From positions 1 through 44,761 of the forward strand of contig CAICTM010000868.1 in the NCBI GenBank assembly GCA_903772945.1: 44,761 nt of DNA, in the 5' to 3' direction. The notes beneath the pieces were generated by a model. The model saw nothing but the letters and a program-made list of their open reading frames with translations. It searched no databases and was not told where the DNA came from. This DNA is from Seminavis robusta. Lineage: Eukaryota > Bacillariophyta > Bacillariophyceae > Naviculales > Naviculaceae. The translations under genes and the position numbers were made by a program. Shown here one piece after another: positions 10,175 to 19,944 of this stretch (position 1 is its first letter; every line of letters begins with the position of its first letter).

Positions 10175-12684
10175 TTAGTTCGTTTCCCGTTTGCAACACT
10201 CACACGCCACCACAACGTCGAAGTCCATGTAATCGCTCTTCCGACATGTGGTCAGCTGCTCCTCCAGCTCTGATATCTCTGCGGACACGTCCTTCTCAGC
10301 ATTTGCTCCACCAGACCCGCAGCAGCCCCCGCCTAATTTCTTTTTCAGGCAGCCCAACAACCCCTTCATTTTCAAGTACATGTACAACGCATGAACAAAA
10401 TGTCAGACCAAAGAACCAAACAGGTGCTCGTCGTGCCTCTCGACTGTATCACTTACGACTATCCCCCAAGGATTTCGAGGGTGGAAGAGAAGATCTTTCC
10501 GAAACACTTCTTCAGCTTCGCCAACGTGACCTTGTTCCAACAGCAGTCCCCCCAAAGCATGTCGAGTGGGTTGCATCTTTCCCCAGGGTTCGTCATAGTT
10601 CAAATCGTCCTGCAATTTGACAGCTGTACGGAGCAATACAAAAGCTTGGTCATGCTTCCCCTCTCTATAAAGGATCTCTCCTCGTAACATGGCAGCATCC
10701 ACCGCCAACAGATCCGCAACAGAGTTGTTGTGTAGGATGCGATCCTCGGCATCAGGTTGCTTCCGAATGCTGTCGAAACGATCCGCTTCTTTTCTAGCCT
10801 CGGCAATGTCTCCAAGCGCCGCCAACGCCAGGCTTCTGGCAAATTTGATACTGGCGGCACGGTACAGCATGAGCTTTTTGTCTTTAGGCGGTTCAATCTC
10901 CAAAAGCTCCTTCCAACGTCCGAACCGTATCATCGTATGAATTTCCAGGGCCGAGTATGACTCCAGATACGCGGTTAGGTACGGCGACTCGACGAACATT
11001 GCTTCGTCTACAATGGAGGATAACTTTGTCGCCAATTCCATGGACTTCTTCTCATAGGCACCCAGAATACCACTATAAACGGCCATGTCTGTTTGGCAGT
11101 CGATCGATCGATTCGAGAAACAACATACAAACCTGAGCCCTCGCGAACATTACCAATCGAAGAACACAAAAAGGAACTTACGGTAGTTGTGAACAATATA
11201 ACCAAAGTAGAAGGACTCTTTCCCGGATGTTTGTGGACTGAACCTCATGGATTGTTCGTCTGCCAGTATCGCATTATAGTTGTAGCGAAAGCAATTTTCA
11301 TTGTCTCCCACCAAAACATCAATGTGCGTTGCCTGACAAACAACATTTCATGCATGTGCGACAACATCCATGAAATTGTGTGAGAGCTGGCGAGTATGGA
11401 TTGGGCAATCCAAACGTAAGTGCATAGGCAGGTAGTTAACCTACCATGTGAATGAGATGACCTGCATGCGGGAATTCGCAGCGGAGGGGCTTGCAAGCCT
11501 CCAGTGCTTGAGCCGGATTGGCCGACATTTCCGAGAGGTGCACGTACATGTGGCAGAGACCAGCATGGTGACTGTGAAGTTTCAAACTCTTTTCCAATAT
11601 CTGTAGTGTTTGCAAGGGCATAGAAATGTAATGAGGCGAGAGAAGATACATAAAACATAATATCCCAATTTGCCTTTTCCTGCCTCAGTCTCTTATACTC
11701 ACCTCGTGACACTCTGTGACATCGGGGGACACAGCCTTTCCCGTCGGGTATTCGAAGAGTTGCCATGCATTGAGTACCATGAGTGATTCGGCAAAGCAAT
11801 ATGCCACATCAGGATCATTAGGATACTTTTGGTAGACCTTGCGCATGGCATCGGCATATGGTCTCCCCACCATTTCCTCGGATAGACTCGGACTGAGACC
11901 TGGTTGACAGCACAAGACTCGAATAGCCACGACAAGTTTGGCTTCTAAATCCGAGATCAATTGAGGAGTCTCGTCAATTGCATTTTCGTCATCCGGATTT
12001 TCCGTTCCGTTGCCGTTGTTGTTGGCTTTGGCAGATTGTGGTTGTTGTTTCCCCTTGCCCTTTTTCTTTCCTTTGCCTCCTCCTCCCGATTTGTTTGCCT
12101 TGCGATGGATTTTCCGCAAATACTCAATTTTGTCCACGGCAGCTTTGGAATGTCGATCGGCGACCTGTTGACTGGGAAACGTACAGAGCAAGTCTTGTAT
12201 CTGGACGTCGTGTGGATGATTGGCCGATTCGTAGTAGGCGTCGCCTTTGAAATTGTAATTGGGGGAATGGCAGAGTGCGACCAAGGCATGTGCCAAGACA
12301 CAGTAGGGAGAGTGTTCCAGGCATGCCAAGAAGCATTTGGATGCCATTTCGTGCTGGTAACTCAACATGAGGCGAAGACCCAGGTTGAAGAAGGTACGAC
12401 CCTTGGGATTCTGGGTGTTGCTGACATTGGGACGAACGTAGCCGCCCAGGTCCATCTTGTTGGGACCATCCAAGGGAGGAAACCCCAACGGGACATTGCC
12501 ATACCGAGCTTGTTTCACAAGTGGATCAGGCCCCTGCATGCAGCACAGCAGCCAAGATGAGTGTGTGAGCAGTGCATGCAGACGATTGAATCATTCATGT
12601 AGTAGTCTTGGACCAACCCAAAGGGAAAGGAGACCAACTTACTTCGTAGTGCCAATGCGGAAGCTTTTCGTCGCTCAGTGTCAT
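10175..12684 (-). CDS. TPR-repeat protein of unknown function (6 exons, 666 aa)
   Basis: Exons: 12684-12643, 12533-11703, 11600-11445, 11332-11182, 11088-10457, 10363-10175. Every join is in phase with GT..AG ends. The 14-codon first exon (MTLSDEKLPHWHYE) precedes GPDPLVKQARYG. The protein is helical with degenerate tetratricopeptide units and matches a family widespread in bacteria and algae. Its landmarks are an early FFNLGLRLMLSYQHEMASKCF segment, CHMYVHLSEMS, the His-rich AGHLIHMATHIDVLVGD (about 336-354), HNYHMAVYSGILGAYEKK, and a final TPR with RNPWGIVGLLGCLKKK. The family has no experimentally assigned role that I can name; a scaffold function is inference. A Lys/Gly/Asn-rich insert lies at about 140-185. 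The C-terminus is Cys-rich (CECCKRETN). It shares a 472-bp divergent promoter region with the TMEM144-like gene. Confidence 0.78.
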
Positions 12685-13156
12685 CGTTGACTGTAATTGT
12701 ATTTCTATAATATGCACTCTAGCAGTGATTGCAAAGCAGAAGTGGATCTGGTCGTCGTCAATGTCTACTCAGATGAAACGCAGAGATCGACAAAGATGTT
12801 TGTGGTCGTCGTGAACGTTGGGGGTCTGGAATCTGGAACAGTCATTGTTTTCGGAAGCTGTGGTGGCACGTGTCGATCGCGGCAACTGAAAAGATCCAAA
12901 AGATATGACACCTTGCCACTATAGTCTTTCGCGGTACTCGGAGCAATAACGCACGGTATTTTGCCCAAGCCTGACGGGATTGAACAAACCGTGAGGTTTC
13001 CTGGCCGCGATCAACAGCTCGTGCAACAACAACACAACACAGAACAGAAACAACATCCAGCCAAATGTGCCGAAGTCAATACAACTTCCTCGCCCTGCCT
13101 CACCCATCAGCCGTCATCACACAAAGACGACAGCCCAACACCACAACAAGGCAAAC
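12685..13156. promoter_or_regulatory. Divergent promoter region, TPR gene / TMEM144-like gene
   Basis: The 472 bp between two head-to-head start codons must hold both promoters. No clear TATA element or initiator could be assigned. A GCACGTG E-box-like core is present near 12867. An ORF at 12697-12924 has no recognisable features and is probably spurious. Shared regulation of the two genes is inferred from geometry only. Confidence 0.5.
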
Positions 13157-14863
13157 ATGGTGTCTCCATTTGAAGGATGCTCTGAAGAATGCGGTTGGAT
13201 TGCAGCTGTGGTGGCGGCCTTGAGCTATGGTACGTACCGATACGGAACACCTGCTGTGGACTGACTTTTGCTGTCTACCGTACCTAGCTAGCCGGTTCTT
13301 GGACCCAAAGATTAATCTGATGATCTCTCTCGTACATGTACTCTTTTCTCTCATTCAGGAACATTTGGGGTGCCCATCAAAGAGACAGTCGGTGTGGATG
13401 TCCATCCCTTGGTCTTGCAATCTTTCAAGTCTTTCACCATGTTCCTCTTTTCGTGGCTGATTATTTTTCTTGGGGAACCCATTCAATTCACTCCCTGGGG
13501 GCTGCTCTCAGGATTGCTGTGGGTTTGCGGGGGTTGCTTTGGTATCTTTGCCATTCGTAATGCGGGCATGTCGGTGGCATCCGGCACTTGGTCTTCCTGT
13601 ATGGTGCTCATCAACTTTGTAGTGGGCATAGTGTTCTTTCAGGAACCAGTCTCTTCGATTACCAGTACCTTCTTTGCTTTTTGCCTCTTGGGAACTGGAT
13701 TGGTAGGAATGAGTGTTTACTCTGCACCAACAACTCAATTCTCAAAATCGGCAGAAGCAGAGACTCAACCCTTGATGGATAAAAATGCATTGGATTCATT
13801 GGTCGATGAAGAAGGGCAAGAACTACCACCAATCACAACGACTCAAGGCATTGCCAGTCGATTGCAGTGCATGTCACCAGCCAGATACAGGCGCAATATG
13901 ACTAATGCCATCGTCACTACCGGTAGCATAGAACGGTTGCACATGAACAAGGAGGTCACCAAAAGAATGGAAGGACCAGGTGACAATCAGCACAACAATT
14001 GCGGTGGGTTGGGCCAAGAAGCCTGTACAGATCCTTCTTCTCTGGAAACAGACAGCAGTGCTGATCGGAAAACCAATAGGGTCAATGACAATGGAAAACA
14101 GCGTACCCTGATTCTCAGTTTGTTTCAGGAAGCAGCAAACAGAATCAACACCAATAGCCTTACAAAGCGACAGTTAGGGATTTTAGCATCCATCATCAAT
14201 GGTATCTTCTCTGGCAGTTCCTTTGTTCCACTTCATTATGCCAAAAAAGAAGGCTTTGGCGGAGCAAAATACATGTTGAGTTTTGCCACAGGGGCCATAC
14301 TTGCAACCTGTATGATTTGGGTCGTTTTATTTGTCACCAAGTTCATCACTGTCAGTAGGAAACACAAACGAGAATTGAACGACAGTGGCTCCAGGATGGT
14401 CCGCATTCTTTTTGCAAAGGCTTATGAATCCATGCCGCCGTGGCATTTTCGACAAATGTGGGCACCAGGATTTGCCGCTGGGACGCTCCTGGCCATTGCC
14501 ATGTTCGGAAGTATCATTTCAGTTACCCATCTGGGGCAGGGTGTTGGTAATAGCATTGTGCAGTCCAAGATTTTGATCAGGTAAGATTGCAATCAAGTAT
14601 CTTGTATGCAGATTTTTGCTTTTCTCATCATCTGTTGCACAATGACGTCTTGTCACAGCGGGCTTTGGGGTATATTCTGGTACCGAGAGATTGTTGGTGT
14701 ACCAAACATTGCCAAATGGCTCGCTTCAGCCGGCGTTGCTGTACTGAGTATCTTGTGGATCAGCTATGAAAGAATACTCTCCAAAGCCGTGGCCGATGTT
14801 GATGTGGACAAACACTACATTTATGAGGCTTTTGCCACCACAAAGGTGGCTACTGGTGGCTAG
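13157..14863 (+). CDS. TMEM144-like transporter, drug/metabolite transporter superfamily
   Basis: Exons: 13157-13229, 13359-14580, 14659-14863 (499 aa), both joins in phase. It is a multi-pass membrane protein. The N-terminal half has ALSYGTFGVPIKETVGVD, then LLSGLLWVCGGCFGIFAIRNAG and GTWSSCMVLINFVVG, matching the TMEM144/GlcU-type family in which the loop after helix 1 carries a conserved VP-K motif. The second half repeats the theme (GIFSGSSFVPLHYAKKEGFGG), consistent with internal pseudo-symmetry. A hydrophilic loop of about 147 residues (149-295) separates the halves and is longer than usual. The family is predicted to move sugars or related metabolites; substrate and membrane are unknown. 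The last exon supplies SGLWGIFWYREI and the final helix. Confidence 0.8.
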
Positions 14864-14949
14864 CTAGCAAGTGACCTCTCCAATATTTCTGGATGCTAAT
14901 AGTACTATATACCATGTAATCAGAACAGTTTTGCGCTGTTGCTAGCTGG

Positions 14950-16749
14950 CTATGAAGAAGGACCAAAGGCCTCCCAGGAATCCGCCACAATATCCCACAG
15001 CATCTTGCACAGGAAAGTTTGTTCTTTAGTCAAATCCTTTGGCAGTTTGTCTGGGTGCAGGAAAAATTTTGTCTTCCTCACAGCTTTGCATCCCACGAAG
15101 TAAGAAAGCCAAAAACTCAAGGTGAGATGTGCGTTTGCATGGATTTCAAATACAGCAATGGACAACAAATGGCAGCACGTACCTCTCTTCAACACAGCTT
15201 CATCTCTGCCCGAAAGAGCATCAGGGGAAAATGACTTCCACTTTTTGAAATAGGCATGGTCCGTCAACCCAAACGCTGGCGGAAAGGTTTGTGGAAAGCA
15301 GCTCAGAAGCTGATCAATAGATCTCAAGTTCTGGTGCGCAGGCGGCGCTGTCGCCCACTGCAAGATGCCTCTCTTGATCTGTGCCATGCCCTCGTCACCA
15401 GAAGCTTGCGTATATTTGCTTGCAGAAACTGCAGCGCCAGGAGGAGCAGAGGATTGCGGGGGAGGCGGTTGTTGCTGTTGTTGTTGTGGAGGCGGTGGAG
15501 CATGTTGCTGCTGTGGCATGGGTTGTTGTTGTCTGGGTTGCTGAAACGAACCTGGTTGCTGTGGCTGCGACCGTGCCGACTGCTGCTGGGGAGGGTATCC
15601 TTGAAAAGGTTGCTGATGCGGACGTTGCTGGAATGCCAATGGAACTTGAATGTCAGGCGGGAAAGGTGTATTCCGTGCGTAAACAAAGTGCAATCGCCTG
15701 AGGTCAATCCATGGGCCGAGACTCTTTGTGACGGGATTGAAATGCATCTTTTCTCGGGCTAACACCATGGCAAGAGCTCTCAAAAACGATGGCCACTGAG
15801 CGGCTGGATCTGGCCATGGTTGTTGCATTGGAAAGAAAAACGCACAAAACTGGCGCAATTCTGGGAAGGACAGGGCCCTTTCATCAATTTCATCAAAGAC
15901 TGGGATGTTGAATCCAAATTGTCGAAATCGGTGCAACGGCATTCCATAATTCAACCAAGGGTTTTTGAGGTAAACTTCGATAGCCTCGCCAAAGAAATCA
16001 TCCACCACGTCGTAGGACAAGTTTGTGCTCATGGCATCCAATGTGTTATAAAAGTCAACCACCGTCTCATCATCAGTGCATAGTCTCACCACAATCAAAA
16101 TTGGTAGACCCTCCAAGGATCGCAGAGCTTGAACGAAATCTTGTACTACAGCAGGCCCGTGGTTTCCATGGTTGTCGGTTGGGACACCTGACGTTGCCAG
16201 AATGACGCTGACAGCCTTTCCTTCACTCACTAGTTTTGGCGCCATTTGGGATACCATGGCCTGAATCTGTCGAATATGATAAGCCAAGGGAGTGGCTGGA
16301 CCAATCGGCAGTATCTGTCCCATGACGTTTCCAGCTGTCTGCAAATCTTGCTGCACCCTTGCGGGACCATTTTCGAAAATGGAGAAAGACCGATTTAGCT
16401 GGACCCCTGATTTGGATACTGGTGTGTTGACTAAATTAAATCTTGTAGGAACACCCAAGCATCCGGACATGTAGGCATGGAAAGCCACTTCTTCTTGTGC
16501 TTCATCCCAACGGGAACAGTCGGTGGTGGTAAAATTCTGAAAGGTTGAACCAACGATTTTGTGACCATCTGCCACTTGCATGGACGCACTGTTGTCAATC
16601 ACCCAAATCCGAAGTGGAATGGTGTTGATGTAGTGAGAAATCGCTTGGATGAGACCCTGCGGGAACCCTTTTGTTGCAGTGATCTGATTTGCGTGAGATT
16701 CCTGCGGCGGTCGACTCGCCGCCATGGGTGGTTGCTGGGGTGCATGCAT
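14950..16749 (-). CDS. vWA-domain protein with C-terminal J domain
   Basis: One ORF of 599 codons starts at ATG 16749 (an in-frame TGA lies just upstream) and stops at 14950. Residues about 45-300 look like a von Willebrand factor A fold: IWVIDNSASM supplies the DxSxS metal-binding motif, and SVILATSGVPTDN and LPILIVVRLCTDD are later strands. A Gln/Pro-rich linker (about 385-460) follows. The C-terminus has FLHPDKLPKDL with the HPD signature of J-domain co-chaperones. A probable 99-bp intron (15182-15084, GTACGTG..AAAG) lies just before the HPD segment. Removing it gives 566 aa and a continuous helix EAVLKRAVRKTKFFLHPDK; keeping it leaves the frame open. A role in HSP70-linked assembly of some complex is plausible but not shown. 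An upstream exon cannot be ruled out. Confidence 0.72.
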   Translation of the reverse strand: MHAPQQPPMAASRPPQESHANQITATKGFPQGLIQAISHYINTIPLRIWVIDNSASMQVADGHKIVGSTFQNFTTTDCSRWDEAQEEVAFHAYMSGCLGVPTRFNLVNTPVSKSGVQLNRSFSIFENGPARVQQDLQTAGNVMGQILPIGPATPLAYHIRQIQAMVSQMAPKLVSEGKAVSVILATSGVPTDNHGNHGPAVVQDFVQALRSLEGLPILIVVRLCTDDETVVDFYNTLDAMSTNLSYDVVDDFFGEAIEVYLKNPWLNYGMPLHRFRQFGFNIPVFDEIDERALSFPELRQFCAFFFPMQQPWPDPAAQWPSFLRALAMVLAREKMHFNPVTKSLGPWIDLRRLHFVYARNTPFPPDIQVPLAFQQRPHQQPFQGYPPQQQSARSQPQQPGSFQQPRQQQPMPQQQHAPPPPQQQQQQPPPPQSSAPPGAAVSASKYTQASGDEGMAQIKRGILQWATAPPAHQNLRSIDQLLSCFPQTFPPAFGLTDHAYFKKWKSFSPDALSGRDEAVLKRGTCCHLLSIAVFEIHANAHLTLSFWLSYFVGCKAVRKTKFFLHPDKLPKDLTKEQTFLCKMLWDIVADSWEAFGPSS

Positions 16750-16888
16750 CTTGGGTCAAAGGGCTGCTTCACATACCATTCCCTTCTTTGAAAGCAGAGT
16801 GGGAAGAGGCAACCTGCAGCTATCGTACCGGTAACAGGATCCACCTTTTGAATGAGAATCGAATCAATGATGTCAAATGACCCCATTT

Positions 16889-17044
16889 TAGGGTTAGAGT
16901 TCACATGGATCTTTTGTAAACGCTTTGAACACAAAAGATCTCGAACCGGTACCGGTACGTGTACAGTGGTACCGTGCAAGCCAAATCCATTGCCCGGTGG
17001 TCCGCTCTTTTCGTCTTTCTAGAAGCCGCAGAATCTGGGAACAG
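16889..17044. repeat. Dispersed hairpin-containing repeat, copy 1
   Basis: Related to 18152-18278, about 1.26 kb away in direct orientation. Shared blocks include GTAAACGCTTTGAACAC, AAAAGATCTCGAAC, GGTGGTCCGCTCT and CAGAATCTGGG. Copy 1 holds a perfect 10-bp stem (16908-16917 with 16931-16940) and a 13-nt loop. It lies just upstream of the vWA gene start. No coding role is evident. This could be a small non-autonomous element or a regulatory module; no target-site duplication could be defined. Confidence 0.75.
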
Positions 17045-17148
17045 ACTAAGATCAGGATCACTCATCCCATCCCGTACTGTACCAGGTATGCCTATTGTCG
17101 TGTTGTCCTTGCACAGCGATACGCAAATTCGCAGAAGACCGAGCGGAC

Positions 17149-17332
17149 GGGGAGAGATGCATCCGTTGGACACTCCCGTACCGGTACCAACTGCCATGCC
17201 GTGGGAGCTCATCCCTGTGTTCGGGGAGAAGATGCATCCGTTGAACACTCCATGCCGTGGGAGCTCATCCCTGAGCCCCCCTTGTACACTCCTGTACCAA
17301 CTGACATGCCCCGGGAGCTCATCCCTGTGTGC
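17149..17332. repeat. Three imperfect tandem units around GGGAGCTCATCCCTG
   Basis: The block GGGAGCTCATCCCTG occurs three times (about 17205, 17259 and 17312) with partly shared flanks: GATGCATCCGTTG-ACACTCC before two of them and CCAACTG-CATGCC before two. Spacing is about 53-54 bp. On the minus strand the core reads as GMSSHGM or GMSSRGM in the C-terminal part of the 17209-17652 ORF. The middle unit shifts register, so the array is not a clean in-frame protein repeat. Confidence 0.7.
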
Positions 17333-17652
17333 GTCATCTGGTAAGTTTGTTGTTGTCCACCAGAGTTCATTCCCATAATGAAACGATCAAAGTTTTGTTT
17401 CTCCAGTTGCTGCTTCTTGTTGAAAGCGGCACTCATCTCGTTAAGGACTGGTGGTTGCGGTGGAGAAAAACCCCTGTGGTGCGGCGTATCGTGTGGATGG
17501 TGGAGGCGGTGGAGAACATCCATGTGGTGCGGCGTATCGAGTGGATGGGGGCCATGTGGATGCGAGCCAAAAGGTGTATCATAGCCCATCTTGATTCCAG
17601 CGTGAGTAACCAAGTAATCTTCAATAAGACTTTGCAGCTCCTGGGTGTTCAT
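17209..17652 (-). CDS. Hypothetical His/Pro/Met-rich protein, 147 aa
   Basis: ATG at 17652 opens a 147-codon frame. Residues 1-22 (MNTQELQSLIEDYLVTHAGI) look like a genuine amphipathic N-terminal helix. A His/Pro-rich stretch follows (DTPHHMDVLHRLHHPHDTPHHR), then SAAFNKKQQLEKQNFDRFIMGM, which looks helical, and a C-terminus made of the GMSS repeat. I do not recognise a family. The stop falls inside the tandem repeat, so either the gene was truncated by repeat expansion or further exons exist toward 16900. It might be the detached 5' end of the vWA gene, but no convincing splice join was found. The 459 bp between this ORF and the vWA start holds only repeats. Confidence 0.4.
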   Translation of the reverse strand: MNTQELQSLIEDYLVTHAGIKMGYDTPFGSHPHGPHPLDTPHHMDVLHRLHHPHDTPHHRGFSPPQPPVLNEMSAAFNKKQQLEKQNFDRFIMGMNSGGQQQTYQMTHTGMSSRGMSVGTGVYKGGSGMSSHGMECSTDASSPRTQG

Positions 17653-18151
17653 ATCTGAAACGGCAGAGCGAGGCTCAGCGACGATGCTGTTGCTGTTGGT
17701 TCGTTCTTAAAAACCGGGAATTTCCGACTGCAGACTTTCTGCATTGTGCGTAAGGTCAATGATGTTCATTCCAAGTCTATGTAACTCCTACGAGCGAGCT
17801 TGGCTTTACAGGTTTTATTTGAAGTTTACATCGTCGCGTGGAAGGAACAACACACGACATGGTGGAGGATCATTTTTTGAAGTAAATCCCTTCCAATGAA
17901 AGATTGCGAGGGGTGGGTCCACACCATGCTGATGATAATAATGACTCCTCTTTGTCCCTGACGATCACTGTAGTTTCCAACGACAGGGTTGAACAAGCGT
18001 CAAATATTCAGCAGCGTTCTGAGGATCATCTCCGAGGAGAGAGGAGTGGATTTTGGTACCAGAGCCAAAGCTTTGGAACCCTCACTTGCCCGCTCTGAAA
18101 ACACTCCTCTGGAAACACGGGACTGAATCATTCACGGATAACCGCGTATTT

Positions 18152-18278
18152 AGGGTCGGGTTTGAGTTGGATCTTGTGTAAACGCTTTGAACACAAAAGA
18201 TCTCGAACCCGTACAGTAGTCTACCGAACGCACGGTGGTCCGCTCTGTTTGACAGCCGCCACAGAATCTGGGGAGCAG
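18152..18278. repeat. Dispersed hairpin-containing repeat, copy 2
   Basis: Second copy of the 16889-17044 element, same orientation. The hairpin arms are 18170-18179 and 18193-18202 with the same 13-nt loop. One arm has a single mismatch (GATCTTGTGT versus GATCTTTTGT in copy 1). The loop and the downstream TCTCGAAC block are unchanged between copies. Similarity ends near CAGAATCTGGGGAGCAG. Confidence 0.75.
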
Positions 18279-19144
18279 ATCAAGCTATTCATAGTAGATC
18301 ATAACTGTATTTCTTTAGTCGGCAGAAGATGGTCCGCCTGCAGCAGTAGCGGAGCTTATCCTATGTATAGTATTGAATTGCGCTACCTGCTTGGTGCTGG
18401 GATGAATCGGATCCAGTGCCTTTCCTGGTTGCTGCAACGGCGGTCTGATCTCTACAAGTACTATACTAGTTCCCAACTTCTGGTCCTGCCTCTTGACTCC
18501 CCACTACTTGTTGCTACATGTGTAATGTTGCTTCGATTTCGTGTGCCCCTGAAATCCTACGAACCAAACTGGAAAGCATCCGAGCTAACCTACCGGTAGC
18601 TGGCATCTTTTAGAAATGTAAAATCTGAACGAGAGTCGAGTGTCGAGTGTCGAGTGACGAGTCTCGTTGGGAGCTCGCGGGGTCTGGTTTAAAGTTTGAA
18701 GAAATCTTGTGGCGGGGATGGTCGATCAGCCAGAAAGCTGAAAACGATTGGTTTAGACCAGGTCGTAGACCAAAGCAAACAACCTCTTGGATCTTGGATC
18801 CACAACCCACAACCCACAATTCCTCCTTTTATGTCGTAGTCTGACCGCTTCTGCAAAAGAGAAATGCCGCTTGACAGTTGACAGAGAAAGCCAAGACGCC
18901 AAGACGCAAGTCAAAAGGAGTGACCCCTGAACCCTGAAACCAGAACACAAATCACTCCGACACTCACAGTTCACAGTCTCAAGCTTTCAGCTTCAGATGA
19001 CGAACGAAATTTAGATTGCTTGAGCTGCGGAATAACAGGAAACAGAAGACAGCAAGCAGCGCACCACCTGTATTCCAGACAAAAACATACTATTAGCAGT
19101 CTAATAGCTAGATCTACAGAGGAGCTAGTAGTAGCTCTACATAT

Positions 19145-19170
19145 ACATGTACATGTACATGTACATGTAC
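19145..19170. repeat. (ACATGT)n microsatellite
   Basis: Just over four copies of the self-complementary hexamer ACATGT in an AT-rich spacer. The same core, as TACATGTA, recurs singly in several introns of this window. Confidence 0.9.
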
Positions 19171-19944
19171 CGGTACTGTAAATGATCCGAAGTCCGCAGG
19201 GTCCTCCGGAGCCTAGCAAGTTCCGCCACCAATGACGGCGTGATGGACCCAGTCAGCCTGTGCTGTCCCATTCTTCGCCGTCCCGTTTCTACCAGACTAA
19301 ACCAAACGGCTGTAGTGAGGACACTCGGACGTTTGTTAGGTGGGGTGCACCAAATGGCTCTGAATTGGCAGAAACTGTGAGTGATTCCAGAGTGATGCAA
19401 CACCTTTCTAACGGTTTTTCTGTCACCTAAGTGCTCTCAACATGGTTTGGTCATAGGGAGGCCTAGACGTGTAAGAGCTTTTCCTTCCTTGGCTCTAAGT
19501 GTGACTTCCCAACATGCGTTGAGAAATGTTTGATACAAAAACAGTACTCCTGAAGTTGTCATTGGCATCAATCGCCTAAATGAATGTCTTAGAGCATGAA
19601 GTTTATATAAAATATGAATAACAAAATCGGAACTTCCTAATTGATCTTTTCTAATTCCTCCTATGTCATTCTTGAAGCCTTTGCACTTCGTTGTAAATTT
19701 TCTAGTTCGTTTGATTCCGAGAGAAGCGCGGGTGCTTGGCTTGGTGGCAGGCATCTGACAATTGCTCTGCAAATATCTTTGAATTGGAGCCGGTAGCCGT
19801 TATCATCACATTTTAGTTTCGCCTTTCGCGTAATCACCAGAAGGGACGAAATTGAAACCGTGCGAAAGAGAGAGAGAAACAAAGCGAGGTGTTGAGAAAA
19901 GAGTGATAACAAGTCACCGCAACATAAAACACGAAGCTACCACC

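Larger units (their letters stand above)
17653..19944. other. Repeat-bearing intergenic region upstream of the cyclase gene
   Basis: About 2.3 kb with no supportable gene; the 145-codon ORF at 18162-18599 begins inside a repeat and has no domain. Contents: dispersed repeat copy 2 (18152-18278), a short GTGTCGAGT array near 18635-18655, a (CACAACC)2 patch near 18801, an ACATGT microsatellite (19145-19170), and a purine-rich stretch (GAAAGAGAGAGAGAAAC, near 19863) about 75 bp before the cyclase start. The cyclase promoter should be in the last few hundred bases. Confidence 0.55.

Noticed and set aside
16599..16979. Minus-strand ORF as an extra 5' exon of the vWA gene
   Set aside because: Joining it to ATG 16749 would need a 27-nt intron, and its translation is not conserved-looking.
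18162..18599. 145-codon plus-strand ORF
   Set aside because: It starts inside a dispersed repeat and shows no domain, splice partner or codon character.
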